Shown one piece after another: positions 1 to 9,272 of a stretch of DNA of 64,000 nucleotides. Source of the stretch: Niastella sp. OAS944. GTDB lineage: Bacteria > Bacteroidota > Bacteroidia > Chitinophagales > Chitinophagaceae. The position numbers and the translations under genes were made by a program. The stretch's first letter is position 1. Every line of letters starts with the position of its first letter. The DNA is taken from the NCBI GenBank assembly GCA_024809215.1, contig JANUBW010000003.1:558001-622000 (forward strand). The letters are read 5' to 3'. The notes below the pieces were generated by a model that was not told the origin of the DNA, ran no database searches, and saw only the letters and a program-made list of their open reading frames with translations.

Positions 1-675
1 GAACAGTTGTTACCCAATGCTCCTGAAGATGGTTACCAGTTCCTGCATCAACGTGTATCGGCCGGAAGCACTTATTTTTTACAGGCTATGGATGAAATGG
101 AAACTTCCATCAAAAATCATATAGCCGAAATAAAAGCAAAGCCAAAGGCAAAAAAATATGTTACCCACCTACAGCAACTAAGCCTGTTGCCACAACGAAA
201 AAAACAACAACTTAACCAGGCAGTACAAATTACCGAAGGACTGATAAAAGGCGTAAATACTACTGAAATACTTGAATTAGTTGGGCAAAAACGAACGGAA
301 GTAATAAAACAGGAAGCAGTAGTTGAAAAGAAAACCGCCACTGCCAGGTTACCAAAAGGCGAAACGAACCGAATAAGCCTTCAATTGTTTAAAGAAGGTA
401 AGAACATTACTGAAATAGCAACTATTCGTGAACTGGCGCCTTCTACCATTGAAAGCCACCTGGTTTCGTTTGTAAAGACCGGTGAAATAGATGTAAAAGA
501 ACTGGTGCCTGAAGATAAAATAGCTACTATACTAAGAACCGTGGAAGAATTGAATTTACCAACCCCTGGCTCTGCACCCGTGAAAGAAAAGCTGGGCGAA
601 GACTATTCGTGGATTGAAATAAAAGCAGTGTTGAGTTACAGGGAATGGTTACAGGTTAGCAAGGATACTAATTAA
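1..675 (+). CDS. C-terminal part of a helicase-type protein with HTH_40 tail (5' end outside window)
   Basis: The reading frame is open from base 1, so only the last 224 residues are seen. The final ~95 residues (GKNITEIATIRELAPSTIES followed by an acidic linker and YSWIEIKAVLSYREWLQ) match the HTH_40 domain, a helix-turn-helix module found at the C-terminus of RecQ/RecD/Pif1-like helicases in Bacteroidota. The preceding ~100 residues are Lys/Glu-rich linker and would follow the helicase core, possibly with an HRDC-like part. Inferred role: DNA unwinding in repair or recombination. The helicase motifs lie upstream and cannot be checked. A PAP2 gene follows 19 nt downstream on the same strand. 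Confidence 0.7.
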   Translation, partial: EQLLPNAPEDGYQFLHQRVSAGSTYFLQAMDEMETSIKNHIAEIKAKPKAKKYVTHLQQLSLLPQRKKQQLNQAVQITEGLIKGVNTTEILELVGQKRTEVIKQEAVVEKKTATARLPKGETNRISLQLFKEGKNITEIATIRELAPSTIESHLVSFVKTGEIDVKELVPEDKIATILRTVEELNLPTPGSAPVKEKLGEDYSWIEIKAVLSYREWLQVSKDTN

Positions 676-694
676 CAGGCATAATTAATAGCAT

Positions 695-1393
695 ATGGTA
701 CAAACAAGTCTGCCACCCGAAGAAAAGAAAGTAGCCGACAAAGTCGTTATCTTTTCAAAAGAACTGATCATTTTGCTGGGGGCATTTACCATTAGTCTTT
801 TCAGTTTCGTGATCATTGCCTACCGGGTATTTTACCTCGACAAAACCGATGCCGATGAAAAAGCATTCGCTTTTGCACATTCCATTGTAAACGACAGTAC
901 AACTAAATTAATGGAGGTCATTACCTTCTTTGGCTCACATTATTTTCTTATTCCCGCCAATACATTATTGTGTTTATTTTTTCTATTTACCAAGAAGTCG
1001 CGGTATTCAATAAAGGTGAGCGCCATTGCGCTTAGCAGCGTGCTTATTATGCTGGGGTTGAAATTATTATTCAATCGCCACCGCCCGCTAATTCCTTTGC
1101 TTGAACCAGCCAAAGGACTAAGCTTCCCCAGCGGACATGCATTTATGAGTGTTTGCTTTTATGGGTTGTTAATGATCATCATTTGGAAAGAAGAAAGGCC
1201 ACACCCCGTTTTAAAATGGACATTACTGTTACTCGTGATCGCTTTATTATTATCGATAGGCTTTAGTCGCATTTATTTACGCGTGCATTATTTCACCGAT
1301 GTGGTGGCGGGCTTTTGCATAGGCTCCTTTTGGCTGTTGCTTAGCTCCTTCCTGATTGACCGGATAAGACCGGCTGGTTTGAAAAAAGCATAA
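695..1393 (+). CDS. PAP2-family membrane phosphatase
   Basis: A 232-residue integral membrane protein of the type 2 phosphatidic acid phosphatase superfamily. The three catalytic signatures are present in order: K-x6-RP (KLLFNRHRP), PSGH (LSFPSGHAF) and S-R-x5-H-x3-D (SRIYLRVHYFTDVVAG). About five or six hydrophobic segments are visible (residues ~25-50, 75-100, 105-125, 145-165, 175-200, 205-225). The family removes phosphate from phosphatidic acid, undecaprenyl pyrophosphate or similar lipids at the membrane; the exact substrate cannot be told from sequence. The ATG at 695 is 19 nt after the helicase-type gene, so the two may be co-transcribed. Confidence 0.88.
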   Translation: MVQTSLPPEEKKVADKVVIFSKELIILLGAFTISLFSFVIIAYRVFYLDKTDADEKAFAFAHSIVNDSTTKLMEVITFFGSHYFLIPANTLLCLFFLFTKKSRYSIKVSAIALSSVLIMLGLKLLFNRHRPLIPLLEPAKGLSFPSGHAFMSVCFYGLLMIIIWKEERPHPVLKWTLLLLVIALLLSIGFSRIYLRVHYFTDVVAGFCIGSFWLLLSSFLIDRIRPAGLKKA

Positions 1394-1401
1394 CGAAAAA
1401 A

Positions 1402-1905
1402 CTAGGCCTTATTTACTACCGGTTTAGGCGCCACTTTACGTGTCCACCGCGACAATTCGGTTTGATCGAACATCAGGATGAGCATGCCATTTTGAAGTTT
1501 GTAATTATTGGCCCGTAACAGGTTTTCCAAAAACGCTTTTTCATTATAACCAACACAAGCCATTCTGGTGGTTACAATCCGTTGATTAAATTGAATAGTA
1601 GTATCGGTGAAATCGAAACTACCATTCATATTATTACAACCGGTGTTACCTGTAAACCGCTTGGTTGACAGGTTTAGATCTAACCGCGGAATTTTACCTA
1701 CTGCGGTATCAGATGCCATAACGGGTTGTAAAAACCATACTCCACCCAATTTAGTAGTATCTTTTTCAGGCACAGGAGCCGGCGCTTGCGCCAGGGTTGT
1801 ATCTTTTTTTGCCTGATCTGTACTGTCGGTAGTGGGTAAATTATTGCCAGGGGAACCATTACAAGACAGTAACATAATGCTTACTAGTAAGGTAAACGGT
1901 CTCAT
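1402..1905 (-). CDS. META/HslJ-domain lipoprotein
   Basis: The start at 1905 is chosen because it opens with a lipoprotein signal (MRPFTLLVSIMLLSC, lipobox LLSC); a longer reading frame upstream would run into a repeat. A Thr/Asp/Pro-rich linker follows, then a META (HslJ-like) domain over the last ~110 residues: GGVWFLQPV, TGNTGCNNMNGSF and TRMACVGYNEKAFLENL are the typical blocks (SGxxGCNxxxGxy and TxMAC). These domains occur in envelope proteins linked to stress and antibiotic tolerance, but their biochemical role is not settled. It converges with the PAP2 gene, with 8 nt between the stop codons. Confidence 0.82.
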   Translation of the reverse strand: MRPFTLLVSIMLLSCNGSPGNNLPTTDSTDQAKKDTTLAQAPAPVPEKDTTKLGGVWFLQPVMASDTAVGKIPRLDLNLSTKRFTGNTGCNNMNGSFDFTDTTIQFNQRIVTTRMACVGYNEKAFLENLLRANNYKLQNGMLILMFDQTELSRWTRKVAPKPVVNKA

Positions 1906-1916
1906 ACCCTGGTAGC

Positions 1917-2023
1917 TAAAAATTTTATGCCAGAGGAAAATTCCAAATCTCAAATTACAAGCTCCAATAAATCCCAACAAATACAAAATCCCAAGTCCGT
2001 TTGGAGCTTGGGATTTTGTATTT
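1917..2023. repeat. Word-repeat with perfect 17-bp inverted repeat
   Basis: Degenerate copies of GGGATTT / GGAGCTTG / GGAATTT fill 1917-1985 (read on the minus strand), and 1979-1995 pairs perfectly with 2007-2023 (17-bp arms, AAATACAAAATCCCAAG, 11-nt loop). It lies between the META lipoprotein and the zinc protease and could terminate or process the protease transcript, which ends at 2044. The word structure matches other intergenic repeats in this window in style but not in sequence. Confidence 0.7.
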
Positions 2024-2043
2024 TATTTTTTGGATCATGAGAT

Positions 2044-2898
2044 TTAATTCAAAGAAGGGTCCTGGAATGTATTGCCCTGACTAACATCACCTGTTTCAAA
2101 TCCTTTTTTAAACCAGTAAACCCGTTGGGCCGATGTACCATGGGTAAATGATTCGGGAACTACACGGCCCTGGGCTTGCTTTTGCAGGCGGTCGTCGCCA
2201 ATGGCGTTGGCCGCATTCAGGGCTTCGTCAATATCATTCTCTTCCAAAATGTTCTTCATTTTTTGTGCATGGTGTGCCCATACACCTGCCAGAAAATCGG
2301 CCTGCAGTTCGAGCTTCACACTATATTTATTGTACTCTTCCTCACTTAACCGCTGGCGCAGCTGATTCATTTTATCGCTGGTGCCGTTGAGCTTTTGAAT
2401 GTGATGGCCAACTTCATGTGCAATAACATAAGCCATGGCAAAATCGCCACTGGCATTTAGTTTGTTTTGCATGTCTTCAAAGAACGACAGGTCTATATAA
2501 ACCTGTTGATCGCCGGGGCAGTAAAAAGGCCCGGTTGCAGCACCGGCCATTCCACAGGCGCTTTGAACCGATTGCCTGAACATAACCAGTGTAGGCTCAA
2601 CATATTTTTTGCCGCCTTGTGAAAAAATTTGATTCCAAACGTCTTCGGTATCGGCAAGCACCACTTTCACAAAACTGGCCCTTTCGTCATCGAGCTTTTT
2701 TTCTTCGGCACTCATTTCCTGTTGCGGGCCTCCCTGCTGTGGTATTGCATCATTTATTGCAGAAGAATCGCCAAGCACAAAGAACCTTACTAATAAGACA
2801 ATTACGCCAATAATGCCACCGCCAACAGCCAATCCACCCCCCGAAATACCTCTACGGTCATCAACATTAGAGCTTTCACGTCGTCCGGTCCATTTCAT
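2044..2898 (-). CDS. YpfJ-type neutral zinc metallopeptidase
   Basis: A 284-residue protein of the YpfJ/KPN_02809 family (putative neutral zinc metallopeptidase, PF04228). The N-terminus is typical: MKWTGRRESSNVDDRRG followed by a glycine-rich membrane anchor (residues ~20-45). The zinc motif HEVGHH is at residues 161-166 (His161, Glu162, His165), with the downstream block LELQADFLAGVWAHH supplying the third ligand region, and HGTSAQR near the C-terminus, which is also conserved. Length agrees with the family (~280-300). Probably membrane-anchored with the protease domain outside the cytoplasm; substrates are unknown. Confidence 0.93.
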   Translation of the reverse strand: MKWTGRRESSNVDDRRGISGGGLAVGGGIIGVIVLLVRFFVLGDSSAINDAIPQQGGPQQEMSAEEKKLDDERASFVKVVLADTEDVWNQIFSQGGKKYVEPTLVMFRQSVQSACGMAGAATGPFYCPGDQQVYIDLSFFEDMQNKLNASGDFAMAYVIAHEVGHHIQKLNGTSDKMNQLRQRLSEEEYNKYSVKLELQADFLAGVWAHHAQKMKNILEENDIDEALNAANAIGDDRLQKQAQGRVVPESFTHGTSAQRVYWFKKGFETGDVSQGNTFQDPSLN

Positions 2899-3160
2899 AG
2901 TAGATAATTTATGTCACAAAAATAGTCTCCTTCCTCATATTTAAAAACTTTGTGCCCGCTTTGGCCCGCCGCAGCCATGGCAAAGACGGGCTGACCACGG
3001 TTTGCTCTTCGCACCCCAAAACCTGATTTAATACCATCTCCCCTGATGACCATGTTCATGTTTTGATTTGACTGCCATCAAGCACATCCGGTTTTATCGG
3101 GTATAGCTTTGAGATATCAACCAAAACCGAAACATCTCCTAATACTTTAAAAGAATTTTT
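2899..3160. promoter_or_regulatory. Divergent promoter region, ypfJ-like / yceI-like
   Basis: This 262-bp divergent gap holds a TAGCTTTG element at 3104-3111 fitting the Bacteroidota -7 consensus TAnnTTTG, 50 nt before the YceI start; no clear -33 partner is seen. At about 2958-2986 there is a GC-rich dyad (GCCCG ... CGGGC) centred on GCCATGGC, of unknown role. Confidence 0.4.
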
Positions 3161-3772
3161 ATGAAACGCTCATTTTCAAACAGGCTGCACGCTATAAAAT
3201 ATGTTACGCTTTCCTTTATTATATGTAGCCTAGGCCTGTTTAACACCGCTCATTCACAAACCACCTATCAAACATCCGGGCCTGCTAAGATCCAAATCCT
3301 TGGTACATCAAACATTCACGACTGGGAAATGAATACCGACAAAGGCAACAGTACCGCCGTATTCATTTCCGATGCACATGGCGCCCTTAGCGGGCTTTCT
3401 GCACTGACTTTTACATTACCTGTTGAAAGTTTGAAGAGCGAACACTCCGGTATGGATAAGAACGCTTACAAAGCCATGCACAGCGATAAATTTGCACAGC
3501 TTAGCTTTACAGTTCTGTCTGCTTCAATAAAACCTGCCGGTAGCACTTACCAGGTATACTCAAAAGGCAGGTTAACCATAAGTGGAGTTACAAAAGATGT
3601 TGATGTAACGGGCATCTGCATCGTAAATGCCGACAAAAGCATTACCCTTAATGGGTCTTACAAACTGAAAATGACATCCTATAACGTTACGCCCCCCAGC
3701 ATTATGCTGGGCGCCATTAAAACCGGCGACGACATCACCGTAAAATTCAATCTCCTCTATAAAGCCAAATAA
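3161..3772 (+). CDS. YceI-family secreted protein
   Basis: 203 residues with a long signal peptide (basic start, hydrophobic residues ~14-32, cleavage near AHSQ). The mature part is a YceI-like lipocalin fold: GPAKIQILGTSNIHDWEMNT at the start, FTLPVESLKSEHSGMDKNAYKAM in the middle, and GRLTISGVTKDVDVTG later. The family binds long isoprenoid or lipid chains in the periplasm. It is the first of three genes (YceI, porin-like barrel, second YceI) in tandem, which suggests a joint role in handling a hydrophobic compound at the envelope; that link is inferred. Confidence 0.9.
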   Translation: MKRSFSNRLHAIKYVTLSFIICSLGLFNTAHSQTTYQTSGPAKIQILGTSNIHDWEMNTDKGNSTAVFISDAHGALSGLSALTFTLPVESLKSEHSGMDKNAYKAMHSDKFAQLSFTVLSASIKPAGSTYQVYSKGRLTISGVTKDVDVTGICIVNADKSITLNGSYKLKMTSYNVTPPSIMLGAIKTGDDITVKFNLLYKAK

Positions 3773-3805
3773 CCTCAACAATTAATCAACTTAAAATTTA
3801 CTATA

Positions 3806-5116
3806 ATGAGATACACATCCTTGCTTTTGAAAGCTTTCACCATTGCAGCCTGCTGCTTACCCATGGCTTTAAAAGCACAATTCAGCGACAGTATTGCTTA
3901 TATGCGATATAATGATCAACGTGGTATCAATGTATTTGAAACACCTAAGTCGACCAATATAGAATTCACCGGTACTAAGATCCGTTTTGGCGGTGGCTTC
4001 ACCCAAACCTTTCAGGGGCTGAAACACGAGAACAGCTACGGAAAAACCACCACTCCTAAATTATATGGCATTACGCCCGGTTTTAATACGGCCAATGCCA
4101 ACCTTACCATGGATGTGGCCTTAGCAGATGGTATTCGTTTAAACCTTACTTCTTATTTGTCATCGAGGCACCATAACGAAACCTGGGTAAAAGGCGGTTA
4201 CATTCAGTTTGATAAATTGCCTCTAAAAGGAAAGATCTTCGATGACATTATGAAAGTTACCACCATTAAAGTGGGTCATATGGAGATCAACTATGGCGAT
4301 CAGCACTTTCGCAGATCAGATGGCGGCCACACCTTCTACAACCCATTTGCCGAAAACTATATTATGGATGCGTTCTCAACTGAAATAGGCGGTGAAATAT
4401 ATGTTCAAAAAAACGGTTTCCTTGGTATGGCAGGTGTTAGCAATGGATTGATAAAGGGTAATATTGACTCAGTGATAGCAACGCCACAGGACGACAACGT
4501 ACATAAAAGCCCATCGCTTTATTTCAAAGGCGCTTATGATAACAGGTTAACTGAAAACGTACGGGTGCGTGTTGCTGTTTCTTATTACCATAACGGCAGC
4601 GCTGGCAAAAACGGTAATACACTGTATGGTGGCGACCGCACCGGTTCTAACTACTTTATGGTGTTGGAACCTACAACAGGCACTTATTCAGCCAACGCCT
4701 TCAGTGGTCGTTTAAACCCCGGCTTCACCAAAAAAATTGATGCTGCACAGGTAAACGCCTTTGCTAAAATATATGGCTTTGAAGTATTCGGTACTTATGA
4801 ACAGGCCCGGGGCAGATCGAATGCAGAATACTCCTCAAGAAAAATGAATCAGTTTGCCATTGACGGTGTTTACCGCTTCGGTTGTAAAGAGAACCTGTAT
4901 GTAGCCGCACGCTACAATGTAGTTAAAGGAAATTTGGGTTTTGCTGAAGACGTAACAGTTGACCGTATAGTGGGAAGCGCTGGCTGGTTCATTACCCGCA
5001 ATGTGTTATTGAAAGGTGAGTATGTTCAACAGAACTACCGCGATTTTCCTGTAGGCGATATTCGCAACGAAGGGAAATTCAACGGGTATGTAATAGCTGC
5101 TACAGTTGGATTTTAG
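3806..5116 (+). CDS. Outer-membrane beta-barrel (porin-like) protein
   Basis: 436 residues with signal peptide ending ALKAQ. The rest shows alternating polar/hydrophobic strands rich in Tyr, Gly and Asn, long loops and a C-terminal strand ending in Phe (YVIAATVGF), all typical of outer-membrane barrels. The family is seen beside YceI genes in Bacteroidota but I cannot name a substrate. It starts 33 nt after the first YceI stop and is followed by a strong hairpin, so the pair probably forms one transcript. Confidence 0.8.
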   Translation: MRYTSLLLKAFTIAACCLPMALKAQFSDSIAYMRYNDQRGINVFETPKSTNIEFTGTKIRFGGGFTQTFQGLKHENSYGKTTTPKLYGITPGFNTANANLTMDVALADGIRLNLTSYLSSRHHNETWVKGGYIQFDKLPLKGKIFDDIMKVTTIKVGHMEINYGDQHFRRSDGGHTFYNPFAENYIMDAFSTEIGGEIYVQKNGFLGMAGVSNGLIKGNIDSVIATPQDDNVHKSPSLYFKGAYDNRLTENVRVRVAVSYYHNGSAGKNGNTLYGGDRTGSNYFMVLEPTTGTYSANAFSGRLNPGFTKKIDAAQVNAFAKIYGFEVFGTYEQARGRSNAEYSSRKMNQFAIDGVYRFGCKENLYVAARYNVVKGNLGFAEDVTVDRIVGSAGWFITRNVLLKGEYVQQNYRDFPVGDIRNEGKFNGYVIAATVGF

Positions 5117-5125
5117 CCTAAATAG

Positions 5126-5155
5126 AGATGTGCCCCAATGCATCGGGGCACATCT
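5126..5155 (+). terminator. Hairpin terminator after barrel gene
   Basis: 11-bp perfect arms (AGATGTGCCCC / GGGGCACATCT) around AATGCATC, followed by AATTTTAAAAT. The core CCCCaATGCATCGGGG recurs after polA. Confidence 0.7.
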
Positions 5156-5173
5156 AATTTTAAAATCGGGGTT

Positions 5174-5773
5174 ATGCTAATCATAATATTCTTCCATTTG
5201 CTTTTGGGAATAATGCCCTGGTGTGAAAATAATGGCGCAAAACCGTTGGTAAAACGCTGGGCAGTGGCCGGCAATAGTTCTTTAAATATCGAAGGCCGTT
5301 CGAACCTGAGCCCTTTCTGTTGCGAGGTTACCAAATACCTTGAAGCAGACACCTTACAGTATATTAAAAATGAAACAACCCGGCAGTTTGTATTCAACAA
5401 CAGCCGCCTTAATGTTAATATAAATGACTTTGATTGTCACCAACGTATTATCACCAACGACTTCAGAAAAACCTTAAAGGCCGATCAAAACCGCTTTCTT
5501 AAAATACAGTTCATATGCCTGGATGCATTTGATGTGCACAACCCTCAAATAGTTAGAGGTAAAGTTGAGATACAGTTAGCCGGACAGATCAAATGCACTA
5601 CAATAGATTTCAGGACCAGCACTACCAGTACCGGACTTATTCAAATGAACGGAACAAAAGCCTTGTTGTTCTCGGAGTTCAACTTAACCCCGCCTAAAAA
5701 ATTCGCCGGCATTATTAAAATAAAAGAGGAGATCACCGTACACTTTCAATTGTTCTTTAAACCGGTGGAGTAG
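5174..5773 (+). CDS. Second YceI-like secreted protein
   Basis: 199 residues from ATG 5174; an earlier in-frame ATG at 5138 lies inside the terminator hairpin, so the later start is preferred. The hydrophobic N-terminus (MLIIIFFHLLLGIMPW) is a signal peptide or anchor. The rest resembles the YceI fold more distantly than the first copy: SSLNIEGRSNLSPFCCEV at the beginning and FNLTPPKKFAGIIKIKEEIT near the end. It contains six or more cysteines, unusual for YceI. It follows a hairpin, so read-through or a separate promoter is needed. Confidence 0.7.
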   Translation: MLIIIFFHLLLGIMPWCENNGAKPLVKRWAVAGNSSLNIEGRSNLSPFCCEVTKYLEADTLQYIKNETTRQFVFNNSRLNVNINDFDCHQRIITNDFRKTLKADQNRFLKIQFICLDAFDVHNPQIVRGKVEIQLAGQIKCTTIDFRTSTTSTGLIQMNGTKALLFSEFNLTPPKKFAGIIKIKEEITVHFQLFFKPVE

Positions 5774-5778
5774 TTCAG

Positions 5779-8148
5779 TTAGTTCTTCAGGTGTTTTAAC
5801 AATACCCTTAACAACTCATCGGGATTAAATGGTTTCACTACTATATCGGTAAGCCCGGCACTGTTTACATCTTTTTCTACTTCGGCAGGTAAGCTGGCAG
5901 TTAACGCAATCACTGGTAATGTTACACCACGGGCGCGCAGCCGGCGCGTTGCTTCAAACCCATCCATAACAGGCATGTTCAGGTCCATCAACACCAGACG
6001 GTATTTACCCGGTTGAATTTTCTCCAACGCTTCTTCCCCATTATTGGCAACATCAACAATAGCCCCGCTACGCTCGAGCAACGATTGCGCTACCATAATA
6101 TTAAAAGGATTGTCTTCTACTACCAGTATGGGAACATTTTGCAATTGCATGTCAGGTTCCGCCACCAGATCATGCTGCGCTTCCTGCGTAACGGGTTCAT
6201 TACTCAAAGCAAACTGCTGGGTATAAAAGAATACAGATCCTTTTCCCGGCTCGCTTCGTAAATTCAGTGCTACGCCTTGAAGTTCCAGTATTCGTTTGGT
6301 AATGGCAAGCCCCAGTCCGGTACCGCCATAACTGCGTGAGGTGCTGGAATCGGCCTGGGTAAAACGATCGAATATCAATTGCTGCTTTTCGGGTTCAATA
6401 CCAATACCGGTATCGCTAACCTTAATAGTAAGCGTTACATTTTCATCGGTCATCTTTTCAACCTGTATCGACAAGTTAACAGCACCCTCTTCGGTAAACT
6501 TTATGGCATTATGCACCAGGTTATAAATAACCTGACTGGTACGTGTGGGATCACCAATTATTTTATGGGTAATGCGGCTATCGATGTCTGTAGTTAAAGC
6601 TATGTTCTTTTCCACTGCTTTACTGCTTAAACCGCCGGTAATATGTTGTGCTATCGATGAAATATCCATCGGTATCATTTCGAAGTTGATCTTGCCGGCT
6701 TCTATTTTGTTATAATCGAGGATATCGTTTACTATCGAAAGCAGGTTATTGGCAGAGAACAATAATACGTTCAGGTTCTTTTCCTGGTCTTTCCGCGGCG
6801 TGTTGCGTAGCAGCAGGTGCGCCATTCCGATGACCACATTCAACGGTGTGCGTATTTCGTGCGACATGGTTGAAAGGAATTCCGTCTTTGTTCTTAACCC
6901 CTGTTCTGCCTCATCGGCCGCTTTTTTAAGCGCAAATGCAAAGCGATGCGATAATACCAGCGACTGTAAAAAGAAGAAGGTCACATAGCCGAAGAAAACG
7001 ATCCACTTATCAGTACTTACAATTTGAAAATAATGCAGGTTGATGATAAGGAAAACCATTAGCATTACTGCGCAACTCATTAACGCAAATGGGGCGCCCA
7101 CCCTTTTATATTTCACGGCCCTGATGCAGGAATAAAATGCAAAACCAATGTACATGAACATCACTACCAAAAAGGGCATAATGCCTTTGGTAAATAACCA
7201 CGGTGGCAATACGGCTATCATGAGCGAGTAAAACAAACAGATGTACACCACCGCATTTACAATAACCTTATTGACGTCTTTAGGATATACACTTTGAAAA
7301 TACCGGCTAAACAGGGCAACGCCCAATGTTAGGCTTAAATATTCTATTCGTATAGTAAGAAACCAGCTAAGACCGGGGAAGATGGAATGCAGCACGTACA
7401 GGCTGGTGCCTATCATTCTATAGCTATATACAATGCAAAACAATGAGAAATATAATATGGCCTTATCGCGGCTACCAAAAGCATAAAAGCCGAAAAAGAA
7501 CAAACCGCCCATAAACAAACAACCGGCCAGCAGCAGATCGTAGGCGCGGTCGCGTTGCAGGCCCAACCGCAACTCTTCACTTTTACCAACAAAAAGCTGT
7601 TTGTAAGAACCGCCCTTTGTATGCCAGAAGTTGGCTACCTGTAACAGCAGGTGAACGGTATCTGTATTACCTGGCAGGTTTACAGTATGTGTACACCAGA
7701 AGGGAACAGCCTTTTCTTCCGTTGTATCGGGCCGGCCATTCGACAATAATAAAGAGTCATTTATAAATAACCGGTACGAGCAATAGACATCGGGCATCAA
7801 CAATGCCAGATGCGGCCGGTTCCTGGGAAGTAAAATAGTGAGTGAATAGGTAGCATAGCCTTCTGCGGGAAGCGCATGGCCATGTAATTTGATCTTGTTC
7901 CACAAAGAAGGGTAGGGTACATAATCAGGAGTTCGAACTATTGAATCGCCGGGCCATAAAAGCTGTCGCCAGTAAAATTGCCACTCTCCATCGAGGTTAA
8001 CCGGTTTCCCATTTAAATCACTTGTACGCAGGTCGAGAACGCCTTTTTTTGCGGCAACATCCGTCAATGGTTCATCCTTTGCGAGGCAAGCAGGCAAATG
8101 GCCGCATATAAGCAGGGCAAAAAAGACGATCCATTTCAAATATTTCAT
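5779..8148 (-). CDS. 7TMR-DISM hybrid sensor histidine kinase/response regulator
   Basis: 789 residues. Order of parts: signal peptide (1-24); extracellular 7TMR-DISM extracellular type-2-like beta-sandwich (~35-195, GVLDLRTSDLNGKPVNLDGE, typical); seven membrane helices (~205-395); HisKA with phospho-acceptor His430 in FLSTMSHEIRTPLN; HATPase_c with N box (IYNLVHNAIKFT), G1 (VSDTGIGIEPE) and G2 (SYGGTGLGLAI); and a C-terminal receiver with Asp722 in LVLMDLNMPVMDG. It is therefore a complete one-polypeptide phosphorelay that senses an extracellular, possibly carbohydrate-like ligand. No output regulator is encoded next to it. It converges on the second YceI gene, with 5 nt between stops. Confidence 0.93.
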   Translation of the reverse strand: MKYLKWIVFFALLICGHLPACLAKDEPLTDVAAKKGVLDLRTSDLNGKPVNLDGEWQFYWRQLLWPGDSIVRTPDYVPYPSLWNKIKLHGHALPAEGYATYSLTILLPRNRPHLALLMPDVYCSYRLFINDSLLLSNGRPDTTEEKAVPFWCTHTVNLPGNTDTVHLLLQVANFWHTKGGSYKQLFVGKSEELRLGLQRDRAYDLLLAGCLFMGGLFFFGFYAFGSRDKAILYFSLFCIVYSYRMIGTSLYVLHSIFPGLSWFLTIRIEYLSLTLGVALFSRYFQSVYPKDVNKVIVNAVVYICLFYSLMIAVLPPWLFTKGIMPFLVVMFMYIGFAFYSCIRAVKYKRVGAPFALMSCAVMLMVFLIINLHYFQIVSTDKWIVFFGYVTFFFLQSLVLSHRFAFALKKAADEAEQGLRTKTEFLSTMSHEIRTPLNVVIGMAHLLLRNTPRKDQEKNLNVLLFSANNLLSIVNDILDYNKIEAGKINFEMIPMDISSIAQHITGGLSSKAVEKNIALTTDIDSRITHKIIGDPTRTSQVIYNLVHNAIKFTEEGAVNLSIQVEKMTDENVTLTIKVSDTGIGIEPEKQQLIFDRFTQADSSTSRSYGGTGLGLAITKRILELQGVALNLRSEPGKGSVFFYTQQFALSNEPVTQEAQHDLVAEPDMQLQNVPILVVEDNPFNIMVAQSLLERSGAIVDVANNGEEALEKIQPGKYRLVLMDLNMPVMDGFEATRRLRARGVTLPVIALTASLPAEVEKDVNSAGLTDIVVKPFNPDELLRVLLKHLKN

Positions 8149-8356
8149 AACAACCGGTCAGGGCATTTCTACTGGGGTTCGATAAACAAACGCAACATGA
8201 TTGAAAAAATGATCAACAGGCGAACAAATTATCACATTCAAGGGGTTTGGAAAAAAATATTAAGTAAAATCACTTAAATCCATACCCGCATTAAGCTGGC
8301 CACATTAGGGTATTATTAGAATTACATTAGCGATCCGACTTTAAAACACATAAAAA

Positions 8357-8382
8357 AAGCCCTGACGATACCGTCAGGGCTT
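8357..8382 (-). terminator. Intrinsic terminator of the OmpA-family gene
   Basis: Perfect 11-bp arms (AAGCCCTGACG / CGTCAGGGCTT), 4-nt loop, and a run of seven T on the minus strand; it lies 24 nt beyond the OmpA-family stop codon. Confidence 0.88.
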
Positions 8383-8405
8383 AAGAAATCTTATTAAACT
8401 TTTAC

Positions 8406-9272
8406 TTATTTCTTAGGTTCAAGCAGTTTGAAGAACTGATCGAGCTGAGGCAGGATCACGATCCTTGTTCTGCGGTTGGCGGCACGGCCGGCAGGTGTAT
8501 CGTTTGGTGCAACAGGTAAATATTCACCACGACCAGCAGCTGCTATATGAGCCGGATTTAAACCATATTGATTTTGTAATACACGAACTACGGAAGTAGC
8601 ACGGTGTACGCTCAGATCCCAGTTGTCGAGCAATGGCGCACGGGCAAATTTCACATTATCGGTATGACCTTCTACCATAAACTCAATATCGGGTTGCGCA
8701 GCTAATACTTTGGCCACTTTACCCAATACTTCATTTGCTTTTGGAGTGATCACATAGCTACCGCTGTTGAACAACAGTTTGTCAGAGATATCGATGTATA
8801 CTACACCTTTATCAACCTTGATATTGATGTCCTCATCGGCCATGTTGCCAATAGCGCCTTTCAGGTTCATCACCAGCGCCATGTTCAATGAATCTTTACG
8901 CGCCATTGAAGCCTGCAGGTCCTGGATGTACAGGTCTTTAGCACCAATATTCTCCAATGATTTCTTAATGCTTTCAGCTTGTGAAGAAGAAATAACCGAC
9001 AGGTCTTGCAATTGCTTTAACGCCTGTGTATTGTTCTCTTTTAAGAACTCGTTTTGTTTTTTCAGGTTCTCTATTTCACCTTCCAGTTTTTCTTTATTAC
9101 GCGCATATTCAGCTTTTGCATCTTCACAACCTTTCAAATCGCCCTGTAACTTCACATAGTTACCATTCAGCTCATTGTATTTTGCAACTTCGCCTTTATA
9201 TTTTTTTGAGCTAACACATGAAAAAAGTAACAGAGAAGATAATCCTGTTAATAACACCTGCTTACATTTCAT
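8406..9272 (-). CDS. OmpA-family peptidoglycan-binding lipoprotein
   Basis: 288 residues from ATG 9272, chosen because it opens with a lipoprotein signal (MKCKQVLLTGLSSLLLFSC); the longer frame upstream lacks one. Residues ~25-125 are a Lys/Glu/Asn-rich coiled coil (YNELNGNYVKLQGDLKGCED, KEKLEGEIENLKKQ). The last ~120 residues are an OmpA C-terminal domain: DISDKLLFNSGSYVITPKA, VEGHTDNV, then DLSVHRATSVVRVL and GRGEYLPVAPNDT ending in NRRTRIVI. This domain binds meso-diaminopimelate in peptidoglycan, so the protein tethers the outer membrane to the wall. It has its own terminator and appears to be a single-gene unit. Confidence 0.92.
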   Translation of the reverse strand: MKCKQVLLTGLSSLLLFSCVSSKKYKGEVAKYNELNGNYVKLQGDLKGCEDAKAEYARNKEKLEGEIENLKKQNEFLKENNTQALKQLQDLSVISSSQAESIKKSLENIGAKDLYIQDLQASMARKDSLNMALVMNLKGAIGNMADEDINIKVDKGVVYIDISDKLLFNSGSYVITPKANEVLGKVAKVLAAQPDIEFMVEGHTDNVKFARAPLLDNWDLSVHRATSVVRVLQNQYGLNPAHIAAAGRGEYLPVAPNDTPAGRAANRRTRIVILPQLDQFFKLLEPKK

